A DNA stretch of 64,000 nucleotides from Bradyrhizobium sp. SK17 (GCF_002831585.1 NZ_CP025113.1:6339001-6403000); one strand, 5' to 3'. Counted from the first letter of the stretch, positions 8,275-16,828 are shown. Program-made: numbers and translations. The notes: generated from the letters alone by a model not told the origin.

Positions 8275-8661
8275 ATGAAGATACTCAACATCCTGGCGCG
8301 GCGTTATTTGCCGCTGGAAGAGCTCGATCAGGCCGTCGCGTTCCACGAAACCCTGATCGGCCAAACGGCGCGCCTTCGCTTCGACTATCCGGAGTATGAT
8401 CTGAGGCTCGCGCAGGTCGCCTCGATCCTGTTCATTGCAGGCACCGAACAGAGCCTGAAGCCATTCACGGCGACGCATCTGACCTTTCTGGTCGACGACA
8501 TCGACGCATTCGCCGCGCATCTCCCCCACGTCGGCGCCGCGATACTGGACGGCCCCAAGCCGGTCCCGACCGGTCGCAACATGCTGGTGCAGCATCCGGA
8601 CCGGACCCGTGTCGAATATGTCGAGCACCGCGACAAGCATCCGGCCGACGTGCTGCCATGA
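8275..8661 (+). CDS. VOC (glyoxalase/bleomycin-resistance fold) protein
   Basis: The 128-residue product has paired beta-alpha-beta-beta-beta modules typical of vicinal-oxygen-chelate proteins, with THLTFLVDDIDAFAAHLPHV and MLVQHPDRTRVEYVEH as the most recognisable segments. Candidate metal or substrate ligands include the His in 'ATHLTF' and the Glu in 'RVEYVEH'. The first module is weaker. It is co-transcribed with the MerR regulator at 7906, so it is probably the regulated effector (a lyase, dioxygenase or binding protein). Substrate unknown. Confidence 0.78.
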   Translation: MKILNILARRYLPLEELDQAVAFHETLIGQTARLRFDYPEYDLRLAQVASILFIAGTEQSLKPFTATHLTFLVDDIDAFAAHLPHVGAAILDGPKPVPTGRNMLVQHPDRTRVEYVEHRDKHPADVLP

Positions 8662-8673
8662 GCACGGCGACGG

Positions 8674-8901
8674 CTACGGCACGTCGCCGCGCCTGAGCGG
8701 GCCGACGGTCTGCGGCCGATTGAGGAAGAACTCGCGGTTGCCGAGCGCCGCCTCCGCATACTGATCGATCGCAACGATGATCGCCTGCACATGGTGAAAG
8801 CACCAGCCTTCCCGCGCTGCCATGTGCCGGACCTCGGCAAGCGCCTTGATCCAGGGCGCGTGACTATCGCTGTCGTTGAAATACCGAAGCGGCTCTCTCA
8901 T
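8674..8901 (-). CDS. Small hypothetical protein, third gene of putative SOS operon
   Basis: The 75-residue frame starts at an ATG preceded by GGAGGAAAG and reads MREPLRYFNDSDSHAPWIKAL, then a helix with VQAIIVAIDQYAEAALGNREFFLNRP. I recognise no domain. It overlaps the preceding frame by 38 bases, which supports operon organisation with 8864-9064 and 9057-9350. The three genes share the promoter at 9379-9407. Confidence 0.6.
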   Translation of the reverse strand: MREPLRYFNDSDSHAPWIKALAEVRHMAAREGWCFHHVQAIIVAIDQYAEAALGNREFFLNRPQTVGPLRRGDVP

Positions 8902-9064
8902 CTTTCCTCCGGCAAATCACGTCCTCGAGCTCGGCGCGCTTGCGCGACAGCAGCAGCTGCATCGACGCTCCGTCGCGCCCCGCCCGCCTGAGCTGGTTCA
9001 CGGATGACTCGAGCTCGCGCAACTCGGCGCGCAGCCGCCGCGTTCTCAGCGCGTCATCACGCAC
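8864..9064 (-). CDS. Small coiled-coil hypothetical protein
   Basis: The 66-residue, GTG-started frame (RDDALRTRRLRAELRELESS) is almost entirely a charged heptad-like helix with a central RRAGRDGASMQLLLSRKRAEL, suggesting a short coiled coil. It overlaps the upstream gene by 8 bases and the downstream one by 38. Such tight packing favours a real translationally coupled gene, although the Shine-Dalgarno is weak. Function unknown. Confidence 0.5.
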   Translation of the reverse strand: MRDDALRTRRLRAELRELESSVNQLRRAGRDGASMQLLLSRKRAELEDVICRRKDERAASVFQRQR

Positions 9065-9350
9065 GCGCTTCGGCGATCAGCTCACGCTTCGCCGGGCGAA
9101 CGAAGGCGGTCACCGTCACACGACGGCGCGGCGCGACGCTCGCATGCACTATGATCGGCGTACGGTCGCCCAGGACATTGCGCTCCTCGACCAGCCGGCT
9201 CATGACCAGCCGCATCTTCAGCAGGTCCCCGGCGACGAAGGCACAGTCCACATCCCGGTTGACCTGCTCCCGCATGATCGCCTCGGCTTCCATCATGCTG
9301 ACGCGCAACGCCCTGATCTGCCTGCGAATTTCGCTGATACGGTTGTCCAT
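9057..9350 (-). CDS. Helical hypothetical protein, first gene of putative SOS operon
   Basis: The 97-residue protein begins MDNRISEIRRQIRALRVSMM and forms two amphipathic helices (ending near MRLVMSRLVEERNVLGDRTP), then a beta-rich basic tail (VAPRRRVTVTAFVRPAKREL). AGGAG lies seven bases before this ATG; 19 extra upstream codons lack a ribosome site and would overlap the promoter. No known domain is recognised. It heads a three-gene leftward operon directly downstream of a LexA-type site. Confidence 0.6.
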   Translation of the reverse strand: MDNRISEIRRQIRALRVSMMEAEAIMREQVNRDVDCAFVAGDLLKMRLVMSRLVEERNVLGDRTPIIVHASVAPRRRVTVTAFVRPAKRELIAEARA

Positions 9351-9378
9351 GGCCGGCTCCTGTTCACGGTAGGAGGCA

Positions 9379-9407
9379 AATAGAACAAAACAAGAACATG
9401 AAGTCAA
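9379..9407 (-). promoter_or_regulatory. Promoter with alphaproteobacterial LexA (SOS) box
   Basis: On the reverse strand TTGACT (9407-9402) and TCTATT (9384-9379) are 17 bases apart. Between and overlapping them lies GTTC-TTGTTTT-GTTC (9397-9383), an exact match to the direct-repeat LexA operator GTTC-N7-GTTC of alphaproteobacteria. LexA bound here would block the operon at 9350-8674 until DNA damage. Confidence 0.68.
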
Positions 9408-9731
9408 GCGGCAGCGCGGATCGTAACGCGCTTTCTCGCAGACACACGCACGGCCAAGTTCCCACCGCCGGAGCCGGGATCCGATAGGTCATTCACGAAA
9501 GCGATCATGCTGGACGAACGAGCGAGCAATGGCGCGAAAGGGTGCAGCGAGGGATCGTGGCATACGTGCGCAAGCTCAGGATGAAGTTGCGGCAGTCCGT
9601 CGCAGCTGACGACTTCTGCCATTTGACGTCTTGCTGGAGCCGTATCCGCGGATCATCTGACGTGTCCGGCATTCGGGAAATTTCGTCGGCGACAAACAGC
9701 CGACATATGACTGTGGAACAATGCCTCTTAG
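9408..9731. other. Intergenic stretch without recognised gene
   Basis: About 320 bases between the LexA-type promoter and the inverted repeat at 9732. Short frames on both strands (for example 9404-9622 leftward and 9542-9796 rightward) lack ribosome sites and protein-like composition. I see no repeat family or RNA structure that I can name. Confidence 0.5.
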
Positions 9732-9757
9732 AACTTGTCTACTTGATTAGACAAGTT
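9732..9757. promoter_or_regulatory. Perfect 10-bp inverted repeat upstream of NUDIX gene
   Basis: AACTTGTCTA and TAGACAAGTT are perfect inverted repeats separated by six bases, ending 39 bases before the NUDIX start codon. There is no T-run, so an operator for a dimeric regulator is more likely than a terminator. A stable mRNA leader hairpin is also possible. Confidence 0.55.
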
Positions 9758-9796
9758 AAACTGGGATCGATTCTGTTTTCGATCATTGCGCAGTAG

Positions 9797-10192
9797 ATGG
9801 CCAAATCCTCCAAGCTGGTTGCTGCCAAGCGCGGCAAGGTTCTTCTGGTTCGACGCCGATCTGACGGGCTGTGGATGTTCCCCGGCGGCCGCCGGCGCGC
9901 GCGCGAAACCGTGAAGGATTGCCTCAAGCGCGAGATCAAGGAGGAGCTGCCAAAGCTCAAGCTCGGCCGGCTCAGTCTCTGGAAGGAAGTCACCGCCAAG
10001 AACAAGCGTTCCGGCCGCAGGATGAGCGACGCCATCTTCATCGCCAAGAACGCCAAGGGAAGGCTCGCGATCGGCGACAAGAAGGAGATCGACCGCGCCG
10101 CCTGGCATAAGCCACGGGGACTTCGCCTGACGCCGACCTCGCGCTATATCCGCGACCGGCTGTTTCCGAGAAAGCAGCAGCGTCGGAGATAA
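9797..10192 (+). CDS. NUDIX hydrolase
   Basis: The 131-residue protein contains a NUDIX box beginning at GGRRRARETVKDCLKREIKE (residues about 34-53). It carries the Gly, the Glu after five residues, and the REI-KEEL metal-binding core. The N-terminal strand KVLLVRRRSDGLWMFPGG is typical. The C-terminus is strongly basic (FPRKQQRRR), which may favour nucleic-acid or polyphosphate substrates. Family members hydrolyse nucleoside diphosphate-linked compounds; the actual substrate cannot be assigned. It is a lone gene. Confidence 0.88.
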   Translation: MAKSSKLVAAKRGKVLLVRRRSDGLWMFPGGRRRARETVKDCLKREIKEELPKLKLGRLSLWKEVTAKNKRSGRRMSDAIFIAKNAKGRLAIGDKKEIDRAAWHKPRGLRLTPTSRYIRDRLFPRKQQRRR

Positions 10193-10358
10193 GACGGCGG
10201 AACATCCGCTGCCGAGGGCGAGTATCCCGGCTCTCGAGTTTGACGCCCGCGACGGCAAGTCTTGCTGATTTCTTGGGCTTCACCCATCGTCGACGCATGC
10301 TAGGAATGGCGCGATCCGTGTCGTATCGGACCACGACATAAACCAGAATGCCGTCAGA

Positions 10359-11654
10359 ATGACCTTCCCCTCCAACCGCCAGCGGCGGCTGTTCCGAATC
10401 GTCTCCGTGCGTTGGCAGCGCCGCGCCATCTTCCTGCTCGGCGGCGTCGCGGTGGGAGCCGCGGCCGTCGCCCTCGCCGAGCTCGCCGATCTGGCGCAGA
10501 TCGCCTTCTCCGCGCTGGTGTCACATTTCCGCTATGCTTCGCTGGCGTTGACGCCGATAGGCTTCGCGCTCTCGGTCTACCTGACCAATCGCTTCTTCCA
10601 GAACGCGCAAGGCAGCGGCATTCCGCAGGCCATCGCGGCACGCCATCTGACCGACCAGACCGCGCGCAACAGTCTCGTCTCGCTGCGCATCGCGGCCGGC
10701 AAGATCCTGCTCACCCTGTTCGGCCTGCTCTGCGGCGCCTCGGTCGGGCGCGAGGGACCGACGGTCCAGATCGGCGCCTCGATCATGTTCGCGCTCGGCC
10801 GCTTCTCGCCCCGGCGCCAACCCGGCCTGATCCTTGCCGGCGCTGCCGCCGGCGTCGCGGCGGCCTTCAACACCCCGCTGGCCGGGATCGTGTTCGGCAT
10901 CGAGGAAATGAGCCGCGCCTTCGAGACGCGAACCTCCAGCCTGATCATCGGCGCGGTGATCGCCGCGGGTCTCACCTCGCTCGCGCTGATGGGCAACTAC
11001 ACTTATTTCGGCACCAGCGCGACGGCGCTGCGCAACGGCGCCGACTGGCTCGCGGTGCCGCTCTGCGGCGTGGCCGGAGGCCTGGCCGGCGGTCTGTTCA
11101 GCCGCATTCTGATCGCGATGGCGCGCGGATTTGCCAACCCGATCGGACGCACGATCAAGAGCCATCCGGTCGGCTTTGCCGCGATCTGCGGCTTCGCGGC
11201 GGCGATCTGCGGGATCGCCTCGGACGGCGCGGTCTACGGCACCGGATATCAGCAGGTCAAATCCGCCCTGGAAGCCGGATCGCAATTGCCCGGAAGCTTC
11301 AGCGTGTGGAAATTCCTGGCGACCACCTTCGCCTCGATCAGCGGCATGCCGGGCGGCATCTTCGCGCCCTCGCTTGCGGTAGGCGCCGGGCTCGGCTCCA
11401 ACATCGCCCCGCTGTTTCACGGCGCGCCGCTGCCGGCCATGATGCTGCTCGGCATGGTCTCGTATTTCGCAGGTGTGGTGCAGGCCCCCATCACGGCCTT
11501 CGTGATCGTCACCGAGATGACCGACAATCACGCCATGGTCGTGCCGCTGATGGCGGCGGCGCTGATCGCGCATGCGAGTTCGCGCCTGATCTGCAAGGAA
11601 GGCGTCTATCACGCCCTCGCCAAGGGATTCACCGACCGGGCTCAACCGCCATAG
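10359..11654 (+). CDS. ClC-family chloride channel / H+-Cl- antiporter
   Basis: The 431-residue membrane protein carries the ClC selectivity-filter motifs in order: GSGIPQAIAARH (about residue 86), GREGPTVQIGA (about 129, with the gating Glu of the GREGP signature) and GMPGGIFAPSLAVGAG (about 330). About ten hydrophobic helices are visible, and no C-terminal CBS domains are present. Prokaryotic relatives exchange chloride for protons and help in acid resistance. The start codon has only a weak ribosome site. The last 13 bases overlap the convergent cyclase gene. Confidence 0.93.
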   Translation: MTFPSNRQRRLFRIVSVRWQRRAIFLLGGVAVGAAAVALAELADLAQIAFSALVSHFRYASLALTPIGFALSVYLTNRFFQNAQGSGIPQAIAARHLTDQTARNSLVSLRIAAGKILLTLFGLLCGASVGREGPTVQIGASIMFALGRFSPRRQPGLILAGAAAGVAAAFNTPLAGIVFGIEEMSRAFETRTSSLIIGAVIAAGLTSLALMGNYTYFGTSATALRNGADWLAVPLCGVAGGLAGGLFSRILIAMARGFANPIGRTIKSHPVGFAAICGFAAAICGIASDGAVYGTGYQQVKSALEAGSQLPGSFSVWKFLATTFASISGMPGGIFAPSLAVGAGLGSNIAPLFHGAPLPAMMLLGMVSYFAGVVQAPITAFVIVTEMTDNHAMVVPLMAAALIAHASSRLICKEGVYHALAKGFTDRAQPP

Positions 11655-12829
11655 GCAAACAGTTCGATCGGCTCGCTGAAGCCGCGCACGGCATGTTCGC
11701 CGACATGCTCGAGGGCGAAATCCTGCTCGACTAGATCGGCGAACGCGCGCGACAGCAGCACGTTCCTCTTCAACTGCTTGGTGAGGGCCTCGAGGCGCGA
11801 GGCCATGTTCACCGCGGGGCCGATTACGGTGAAGTCGAGCCGGCTGCGCGATCCGATGTTGCCGTACATCACGTCACCGACATGAACGCCGATGCCGTAG
11901 TTCATCGGCGCCCGGCCCATCATGCTGTTCTTTTCGCTCAGCGCCGCCATCGCCTCGCGCGCTTCGGACACCGCGTGCAGCAGGTTGGCGCAGGCTTTGG
12001 GCTCGCTCAGCGGGAAGATCGCGAGCAGACCGTCACCGATGAATTTCAGGATTTCACCGCCATGCCGCGCGATCGGCTCCGACATCGCGTCGAAATAATC
12101 GTTCAGGAGATCGATGACGTCGTCGCGCGGCCAGGAGTCCGAGATCCGGGTGAAATCCCGCAAGTCGCAGATCATGATCGCGGCGCGCACCGTGGTGCCG
12201 CTGCCGCGCCTGGTGGCGCCGGCCAGGATCATCTCGCCGGCATGGGTGCCGACATAGGTCTCGAGCAGCGTCCGCGCCAGCCGGTTCTTCATCCGGATTT
12301 CGCTGACCAGCGCCAGCACCGGCAGCACCTTCAACAGGCCTTCGATATGCGCGGCGTCGAAACCGCCGGAGCGATCGGTCGCGAAGGTCACGACATGACG
12401 CTTGCCCAGCGTATGCAGCAGCGGCCACGCCACATAGTCGGTCAGGCGCTGCGCCCGCATCTCGTCGTAGAGCGCGTGCTTGCGGCCCTGCGACGGTTCG
12501 CGTTCGAGGTTCTCGCGGACTTCGGTGGCGCTCTGATGAATCTCGTAGACCGGGCTGCCGATATATTCCGACCGCTGCTGCACCTCGTAGTCGATCCGCG
12601 TGATCTCGGCCTCACGCATCCCGTCGCTCCAGACGATCCGGGCGCCGAGCCATTGCGGGTGCTGGATCAGGAGATTCATCGTCGCCCGCTTGATCGGGAT
12701 GCCGGCGCGCTGTAGCCGGATACAGAGTTCGGCGAAGATGTTGTCGACGAAGCGCTCGTCGCGCGTCTCGTTGGTCAGCCAGCGCACCACGCCGTCGGAC
12801 TGTGATTCGATGGTGGCTGGCGCATTCAT
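11642..12829 (-). CDS. Class III adenylate/guanylate cyclase
   Basis: The 395-residue protein has an N-terminal region of unknown fold (about 1-190), then a class III nucleotide cyclase domain. Metal-binding Asp is in AAIMICDLRDFTRISD and the loop is FIGDGLLAIFP. The nucleotide-binding region reads YGIGVHVGDVMYGNIGSRSRLDFTVIGPAVNMASRLE. Arg and Asn of the transition-state motif (VNMASR) are present, so it is probably active and makes cAMP. The chosen ATG follows GGAG; the frame extends 66 codons further but without support. No membrane segments are seen. It is convergent with the ClC gene. Confidence 0.85.
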   Translation of the reverse strand: MNAPATIESQSDGVVRWLTNETRDERFVDNIFAELCIRLQRAGIPIKRATMNLLIQHPQWLGARIVWSDGMREAEITRIDYEVQQRSEYIGSPVYEIHQSATEVRENLEREPSQGRKHALYDEMRAQRLTDYVAWPLLHTLGKRHVVTFATDRSGGFDAAHIEGLLKVLPVLALVSEIRMKNRLARTLLETYVGTHAGEMILAGATRRGSGTTVRAAIMICDLRDFTRISDSWPRDDVIDLLNDYFDAMSEPIARHGGEILKFIGDGLLAIFPLSEPKACANLLHAVSEAREAMAALSEKNSMMGRAPMNYGIGVHVGDVMYGNIGSRSRLDFTVIGPAVNMASRLEALTKQLKRNVLLSRAFADLVEQDFALEHVGEHAVRGFSEPIELFAYGG

Positions 12830-13296
12830 GGCTGGCTCCGGAGCGGCGCTTTGGATAGGCGGTATGTCGTGCTTCCACACGTCGACGTCAACGCCACCTG
12901 CGGTAACGTGATCGGATGAATCGGGTGGCCGGGCAAGGCCCGGCATGACGGCGCATTGCCAAAATATCGAAAACAACCCCATGCAAAGCAACCGGCGTTC
13001 GACCAGGCTCCTTGACATGTCGGGCAACTCACGGGTATATTTCTAATATTCCGAAATTTTTCAGACACACTCGCGCAAGGAACGGGCCCGGCACGGCTCA
13101 ACTGGTTAGCGATCGATTAATTGCGACGCGCGGACGTTGCATCACGAACACACTGCGTTTCGTTTCACCGCGAGCACGGCAACCTTCATTTGTCAGCATA
13201 CGGTGAGTCACCTAGCGTGACGCCCATCTGCGGCTGGCGAAGGTTTGCCGAAATGCAACCCTGCCAGGCGGCGGCAAGAACAAGGGGCTGGGCACC
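12830..13296. other. Intergenic region between cyclase and autotransporter
   Basis: About 470 bases. They include half of a common rhizobial palindrome (GGCCGGGCAAGGCCCGGCATGACG near 12927-12950), an AT-rich promoter at 13012-13041 and a long apparent 5' leader. No convincing ORF is seen inside it. Confidence 0.5.
13012..13041 (+). promoter_or_regulatory. Putative promoter of the autotransporter gene
   Basis: TTGACA (13012-13017) and TATATT (13036-13041) are spaced by 18 bases and followed by AT-rich DNA. Initiation near 13048 would leave a 5' leader of about 250 nt before the start codon at 13297. Confidence 0.5.
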
Positions 13297-16200
13297 ATGC
13301 GCGAATGCATCGGCGCTGCGACGATCGCACGACACTTTGGTGACACCACATGCAATCCACGCCGGACGGTAGCGTCGTCCCTCGCCCGCGCACATTTCCA
13401 TCGGCTGCTGTTGCTGAGCACATCGGTCGCGGCGCTCTCGGCACTGTCAGCGGGCACGGCGGCGGCACAGACCTGGACCGGCGCCACCAATAACGACTGG
13501 ACGGTGGGCTCGAACTGGTCCGGCGGCACAGCGCCGACGTCCGGAACCAACCCCAATATCGTGGCCGGTTCAACCGTCGTTCTCGGCGTGACCCCCGGGG
13601 CGACCAGCACGACCGGCAATATGAATATCCGCGACGTGGCTGGCGGAACCACCAGCCTCACGATTCAGAACGGCGCCACGCTGACGTCCAATCTCAATGT
13701 TTCCATGGGCGATGTCGCAGGTGGGTCGACAAATCTGACGGTGACGGGTGCCGGATCGCAATTGACGACCGGCGCGCTCACCGTCGGTAGCACCGGCACC
13801 GGCGTCGTCAACGTCACGGACGGCGCGACACTAAACGCGACGGTCAGAGTCATCCTCGGCACACCGGTTGGGGGCACGGGCACGCTCAACGTGCGCAACG
13901 CCACGGTGATGCTGGGCGGCTTTGGCTTTACCATCAGCAATGCGCGCGGTCAGATCAACTATGACAATGCGACGCTCCGCGCGCGCGTCAATACCACCAA
14001 TGCCTCCGCCGGAACGGCGGCCCAGAACAACATCGCCGCAGGCGGACTGACGATCGATACCAACGGGTTCACCGTCCTCGCCCCGGTTGGCTTCAGCGGG
14101 GTCGGCGGCTTGACCAAGACCGGAGATGGGATCTTCTCGTTCGGCGGCGCCGGCAACAGCTACACCGGCGAGACGGCGATCCAGCAAGGCACTTTCAGGC
14201 TGTCCGCCCTCGCCGGCTCAGGCAATGCCCTCGCCAGTTCGAGCCGCGTGGTCGACAACGCGACCTTCGATCTTTCGATCGTTACCGACCCCAACGTGCA
14301 CATCCAGAGTCTGGCCGGCAGCAGTGCCGGCGTCGTCACGCTCGGCACCAAGGACCTGATCATCACCAATGCCAACGACAGCTTCGCTGGAACGATCAGC
14401 GGCACCGGCGGCGTACAGCTCATCGGCGGCACGCAGGCCCTCTCCGGTGTGCAGGCCTACAGCGGCGCGACCACGATCACAGCGGGCACGCTGGCGCTGA
14501 CCGGCGCCGGCGACATTTCCGCATCGAGCCAGGTGATCGCCAACGGCACGTTCTCCATCGCGGGGCTGTCCGGCGCAGGCACCAGCATCCAGCGCCTGTC
14601 GGGCAGCGGCAGCGTCGATCTCGGCGCCAGGACGCTGACGTTGACCGCCGCGAACGATACGTTCGCCGGCGTGATCGGCGGCAACGGCGGGCTGACGCTC
14701 GCCGGCGGCACCGAGACGCTGTCTGGCACCAACACCTATGCCGGCGTCACCACGATCTCGGCCGGCACGCTGGCGCTGACCGGCACCGGCTCGATCGGCA
14801 ATTCGAGCCATGTGGTAGCGAATGCGGCGTTCGACATCTCCGGCCTCAGCGGCACCGGCACCAGCATCCAGAGCCTCGCCGGCAGCGGCAATGTCGCGCT
14901 GGGTGGCAAGACGCTGACCATCACCAACGCAAGCGACACTTTCGCGGGCGCGATCGGCGGCACCGGCGGGCTCGCGGTCACCGGCGGCACCCAGGCCCTG
15001 TCCGGCGTCAACAGCTACAGCGGCACGACCACGGTGTCGGGCGGCACGCTGCAAGCCGGCGCGGCCAATACGTTCAGCGCCGCGTCCGCCTTTGTCGCCA
15101 ACGCCGGCGGCGCCTTCGACCTCAATGGCTTCAACCAGACCATGGCATCGCTCGGCAATGCCGGCACCATCAGGTTTGGCGCGGCACCCGGCACCACGCT
15201 GACGGTCGCCGGCAACTATGCCGGCAGTGGCGGAACACTGCTGTTCAACACCGTGCTCGGCGGCGACGGCTCGGCCACCGACCGCCTGGTCGCGGGCAGC
15301 ACGTCGGGCACCTCGACCGTGCGGGTCAACAATGTCGGCGGCGGCGGCGCGCAGACCGCCGACGGCATCAAGCTGATCGACGTCACCGGCGCCTCGAACG
15401 GCAGCTTCACGCTGGCCGGCAACTACACGCTCCAGGGCCAGCAGGCGATCGTCGCCGGCGCCTATGGCTACACGTTGCAGAGGAACGGCATCTCGACGCC
15501 GTCGGACGGCGACTGGTATCTGCGCTCCAGCCTGGTCAATCCGGCGACGCCGATGCCGGCCGGCCCGCTCTATCAGCCCGGCGTGCCGCTCTACGAGAAT
15601 TACGCCCAGGTGCTGCTCGGCATGAACGCGCTGCCGTCGTTGCAGGACCGCGTCGGCAACCGCTATTGGGGCGGCGGCCCGAGCGACGCGATGGCGCGGA
15701 TGGGCGTCGCACCGCCGGCGCAGGCGGACAGTTCAGGGACGCAATCGGCGTTCTGGGGCCGCGTCCAGGGCGGCCAATCCAGCCTGCAACCGTCGAACAC
15801 CACGGGCGCGACCACCAGCAGCGACGACTTCAAGGCGCAGGCCGGGCTCGACGGACTCGCGCTCGAGAACAGCTATGGCCGCCTGATCGTCGGGCTCACG
15901 CTGCAATACGGGCTGACCACGGCCTATGTGAACTCGCTGTTCGGCAGCGGCCGGATTCGCGCCCAGGGCACCGGCGTCGGCGCCACCGCCACCTGGTATG
16001 GCGACAACGGCGTCTATCTCGACGGCCAGATGCAGACCACGTTCTATCGCGCCGATCTCACCTCCGATCTCGTCGGCAGCATGACCCACGGCAATGAAGG
16101 CCTCGGCTATGCGTTCAGCGTCGAAGGCGGCAAGCGCATCACTATCGGCAACGGCTTCTCGCTGACGCCGCAGGCGCAGCTCGCCTATTCGAAGGTCGAT

Positions 16201-16572
16201 TTCGACGGGTTCGCCGACCGCTTCGGCGCGCTGGTCTCGCTCGCCAATGCCGACAGCCTGCTCGGCCGCGTCGGTCTCATGCTCAATCACCAGAAGAGCT
16301 GGTATGACGGCACGAGCATCGTCCGCTCCGACCTCTACGCGATCGGCAATCTGCACTACGAATTCCTCGACGGCAGCAAGGTCGACGTCTCCGGCACCAG
16401 CTTCGCCAGCGCCAACGACCGGCTGTGGGGCTCGATCGGCGGCGGCGGCAGCTACAGCTGGGCCAATGGCCGCTACACCTTGTTCGGCGAAGCGACCTAT
16501 CGCGCCAGCCTCCAGGACGCCGCGGCGAACCACGGCTACAAGGGCAGCGCGGGATTCCGCGTGGTGTGGTGA
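13297..16572 (+). CDS. Type Va autotransporter with PATR-repeat passenger
   Basis: The 1,091-residue protein has an extended N-terminus, then a signal peptide (FHRLLLLSTSVAALSALSAG) with likely cleavage after TAAA. The passenger (about 60-780) is a Gly/Ser/Thr/Ala-rich beta-helix with passenger-associated transport repeats such as GGLTKTGDGIFSF...SYTGETAIQQGTF. Three long tandem units of 93-95 residues lie in its middle. The autotransporter beta-barrel (about 810-1091) begins near FWGRVQGGQSS and ends FRVVW with the terminal aromatic residue expected for BAM-dependent insertion. No protease or lipase catalytic motif is visible, so an adhesin or structural surface role is likelier. No good Shine-Dalgarno precedes 13297, so the exact start is uncertain. 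Confidence 0.88.
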   Translation: MRECIGAATIARHFGDTTCNPRRTVASSLARAHFHRLLLLSTSVAALSALSAGTAAAQTWTGATNNDWTVGSNWSGGTAPTSGTNPNIVAGSTVVLGVTPGATSTTGNMNIRDVAGGTTSLTIQNGATLTSNLNVSMGDVAGGSTNLTVTGAGSQLTTGALTVGSTGTGVVNVTDGATLNATVRVILGTPVGGTGTLNVRNATVMLGGFGFTISNARGQINYDNATLRARVNTTNASAGTAAQNNIAAGGLTIDTNGFTVLAPVGFSGVGGLTKTGDGIFSFGGAGNSYTGETAIQQGTFRLSALAGSGNALASSSRVVDNATFDLSIVTDPNVHIQSLAGSSAGVVTLGTKDLIITNANDSFAGTISGTGGVQLIGGTQALSGVQAYSGATTITAGTLALTGAGDISASSQVIANGTFSIAGLSGAGTSIQRLSGSGSVDLGARTLTLTAANDTFAGVIGGNGGLTLAGGTETLSGTNTYAGVTTISAGTLALTGTGSIGNSSHVVANAAFDISGLSGTGTSIQSLAGSGNVALGGKTLTITNASDTFAGAIGGTGGLAVTGGTQALSGVNSYSGTTTVSGGTLQAGAANTFSAASAFVANAGGAFDLNGFNQTMASLGNAGTIRFGAAPGTTLTVAGNYAGSGGTLLFNTVLGGDGSATDRLVAGSTSGTSTVRVNNVGGGGAQTADGIKLIDVTGASNGSFTLAGNYTLQGQQAIVAGAYGYTLQRNGISTPSDGDWYLRSSLVNPATPMPAGPLYQPGVPLYENYAQVLLGMNALPSLQDRVGNRYWGGGPSDAMARMGVAPPAQADSSGTQSAFWGRVQGGQSSLQPSNTTGATTSSDDFKAQAGLDGLALENSYGRLIVGLTLQYGLTTAYVNSLFGSGRIRAQGTGVGATATWYGDNGVYLDGQMQTTFYRADLTSDLVGSMTHGNEGLGYAFSVEGGKRITIGNGFSLTPQAQLAYSKVDFDGFADRFGALVSLANADSLLGRVGLMLNHQKSWYDGTSIVRSDLYAIGNLHYEFLDGSKVDVSGTSFASANDRLWGSIGGGGSYSWANGRYTLFGEATYRASLQDAAANHGYKGSAGFRVVW
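14236..15078 (+). repeat. Three tandem 279-285-bp units inside the autotransporter passenger
   Basis: Units begin near 14236, 14521 and 14800. Each encodes SS-x-V-(I/V)-x-N-(A/G)-x-F..., an 'IQ(S/R)L(A/S)GS' turn, 'NDTFAG.IGG.GGL', 'GT(Q/E)(A/T)LSG' and 'TTI(T/S)AGTLALTG'. The last two units are the most alike, consistent with stepwise duplication. Confidence 0.8.
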
Positions 16573-16624
16573 GGTCGAAATGCGAGGGCAGGATGAGATG
16601 ATGTCGCAAGGCGACGGCGCTGCG

Positions 16625-16774
16625 CTCCCTCGCCCCGTTCTTACGGGGAGAGGGTTTGGGGTGAGGGGCTTGCTGCGCGAATTCGGCGACAATTGTGGGT
16701 GCGGAGACTCCCCCTCACCCGGAACGCATCTAGCGATGCGTTCCGACCTCTCCCCGTACTCGGGGCGAGGTGAA
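16625..16774. repeat. REP-like palindromic element (CTCCCC/CCCTCACCC type)
   Basis: About 150 bases made of nested inverted repeats rich in CTCTCCCC, GGGTGAGGGG and CCCTCACCC, with an inner hairpin around GAACGCATC/GATGCGTTC. A related copy lies at 49955-50107. It follows the autotransporter stop codon. Confidence 0.7.
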
Positions 16775-16828
16775 GCTCCGACGCCGATCCAGGTTCAACC
16801 TGATCCCGTCATGCGCTAGAATGCAGCC

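Noticed and set aside
10412..11734. 440-codon frame overlapping the ClC gene in another frame
   Set aside because: Composition is almost entirely Arg/Gly/Ala/Asp without domain features; the ClC frame has all family motifs.
12830..13027. 66-codon N-terminal extension of the cyclase
   Set aside because: It includes part of a dispersed palindrome (PGLARPPDSSDH-like translation) and no ribosome site; the ATG at 12829 follows GGAG.
14238..15078. Regularly spaced repeats considered as a CRISPR array
   Set aside because: Units are 279-285 bp, in frame and protein-coding, and belong to the autotransporter passenger.
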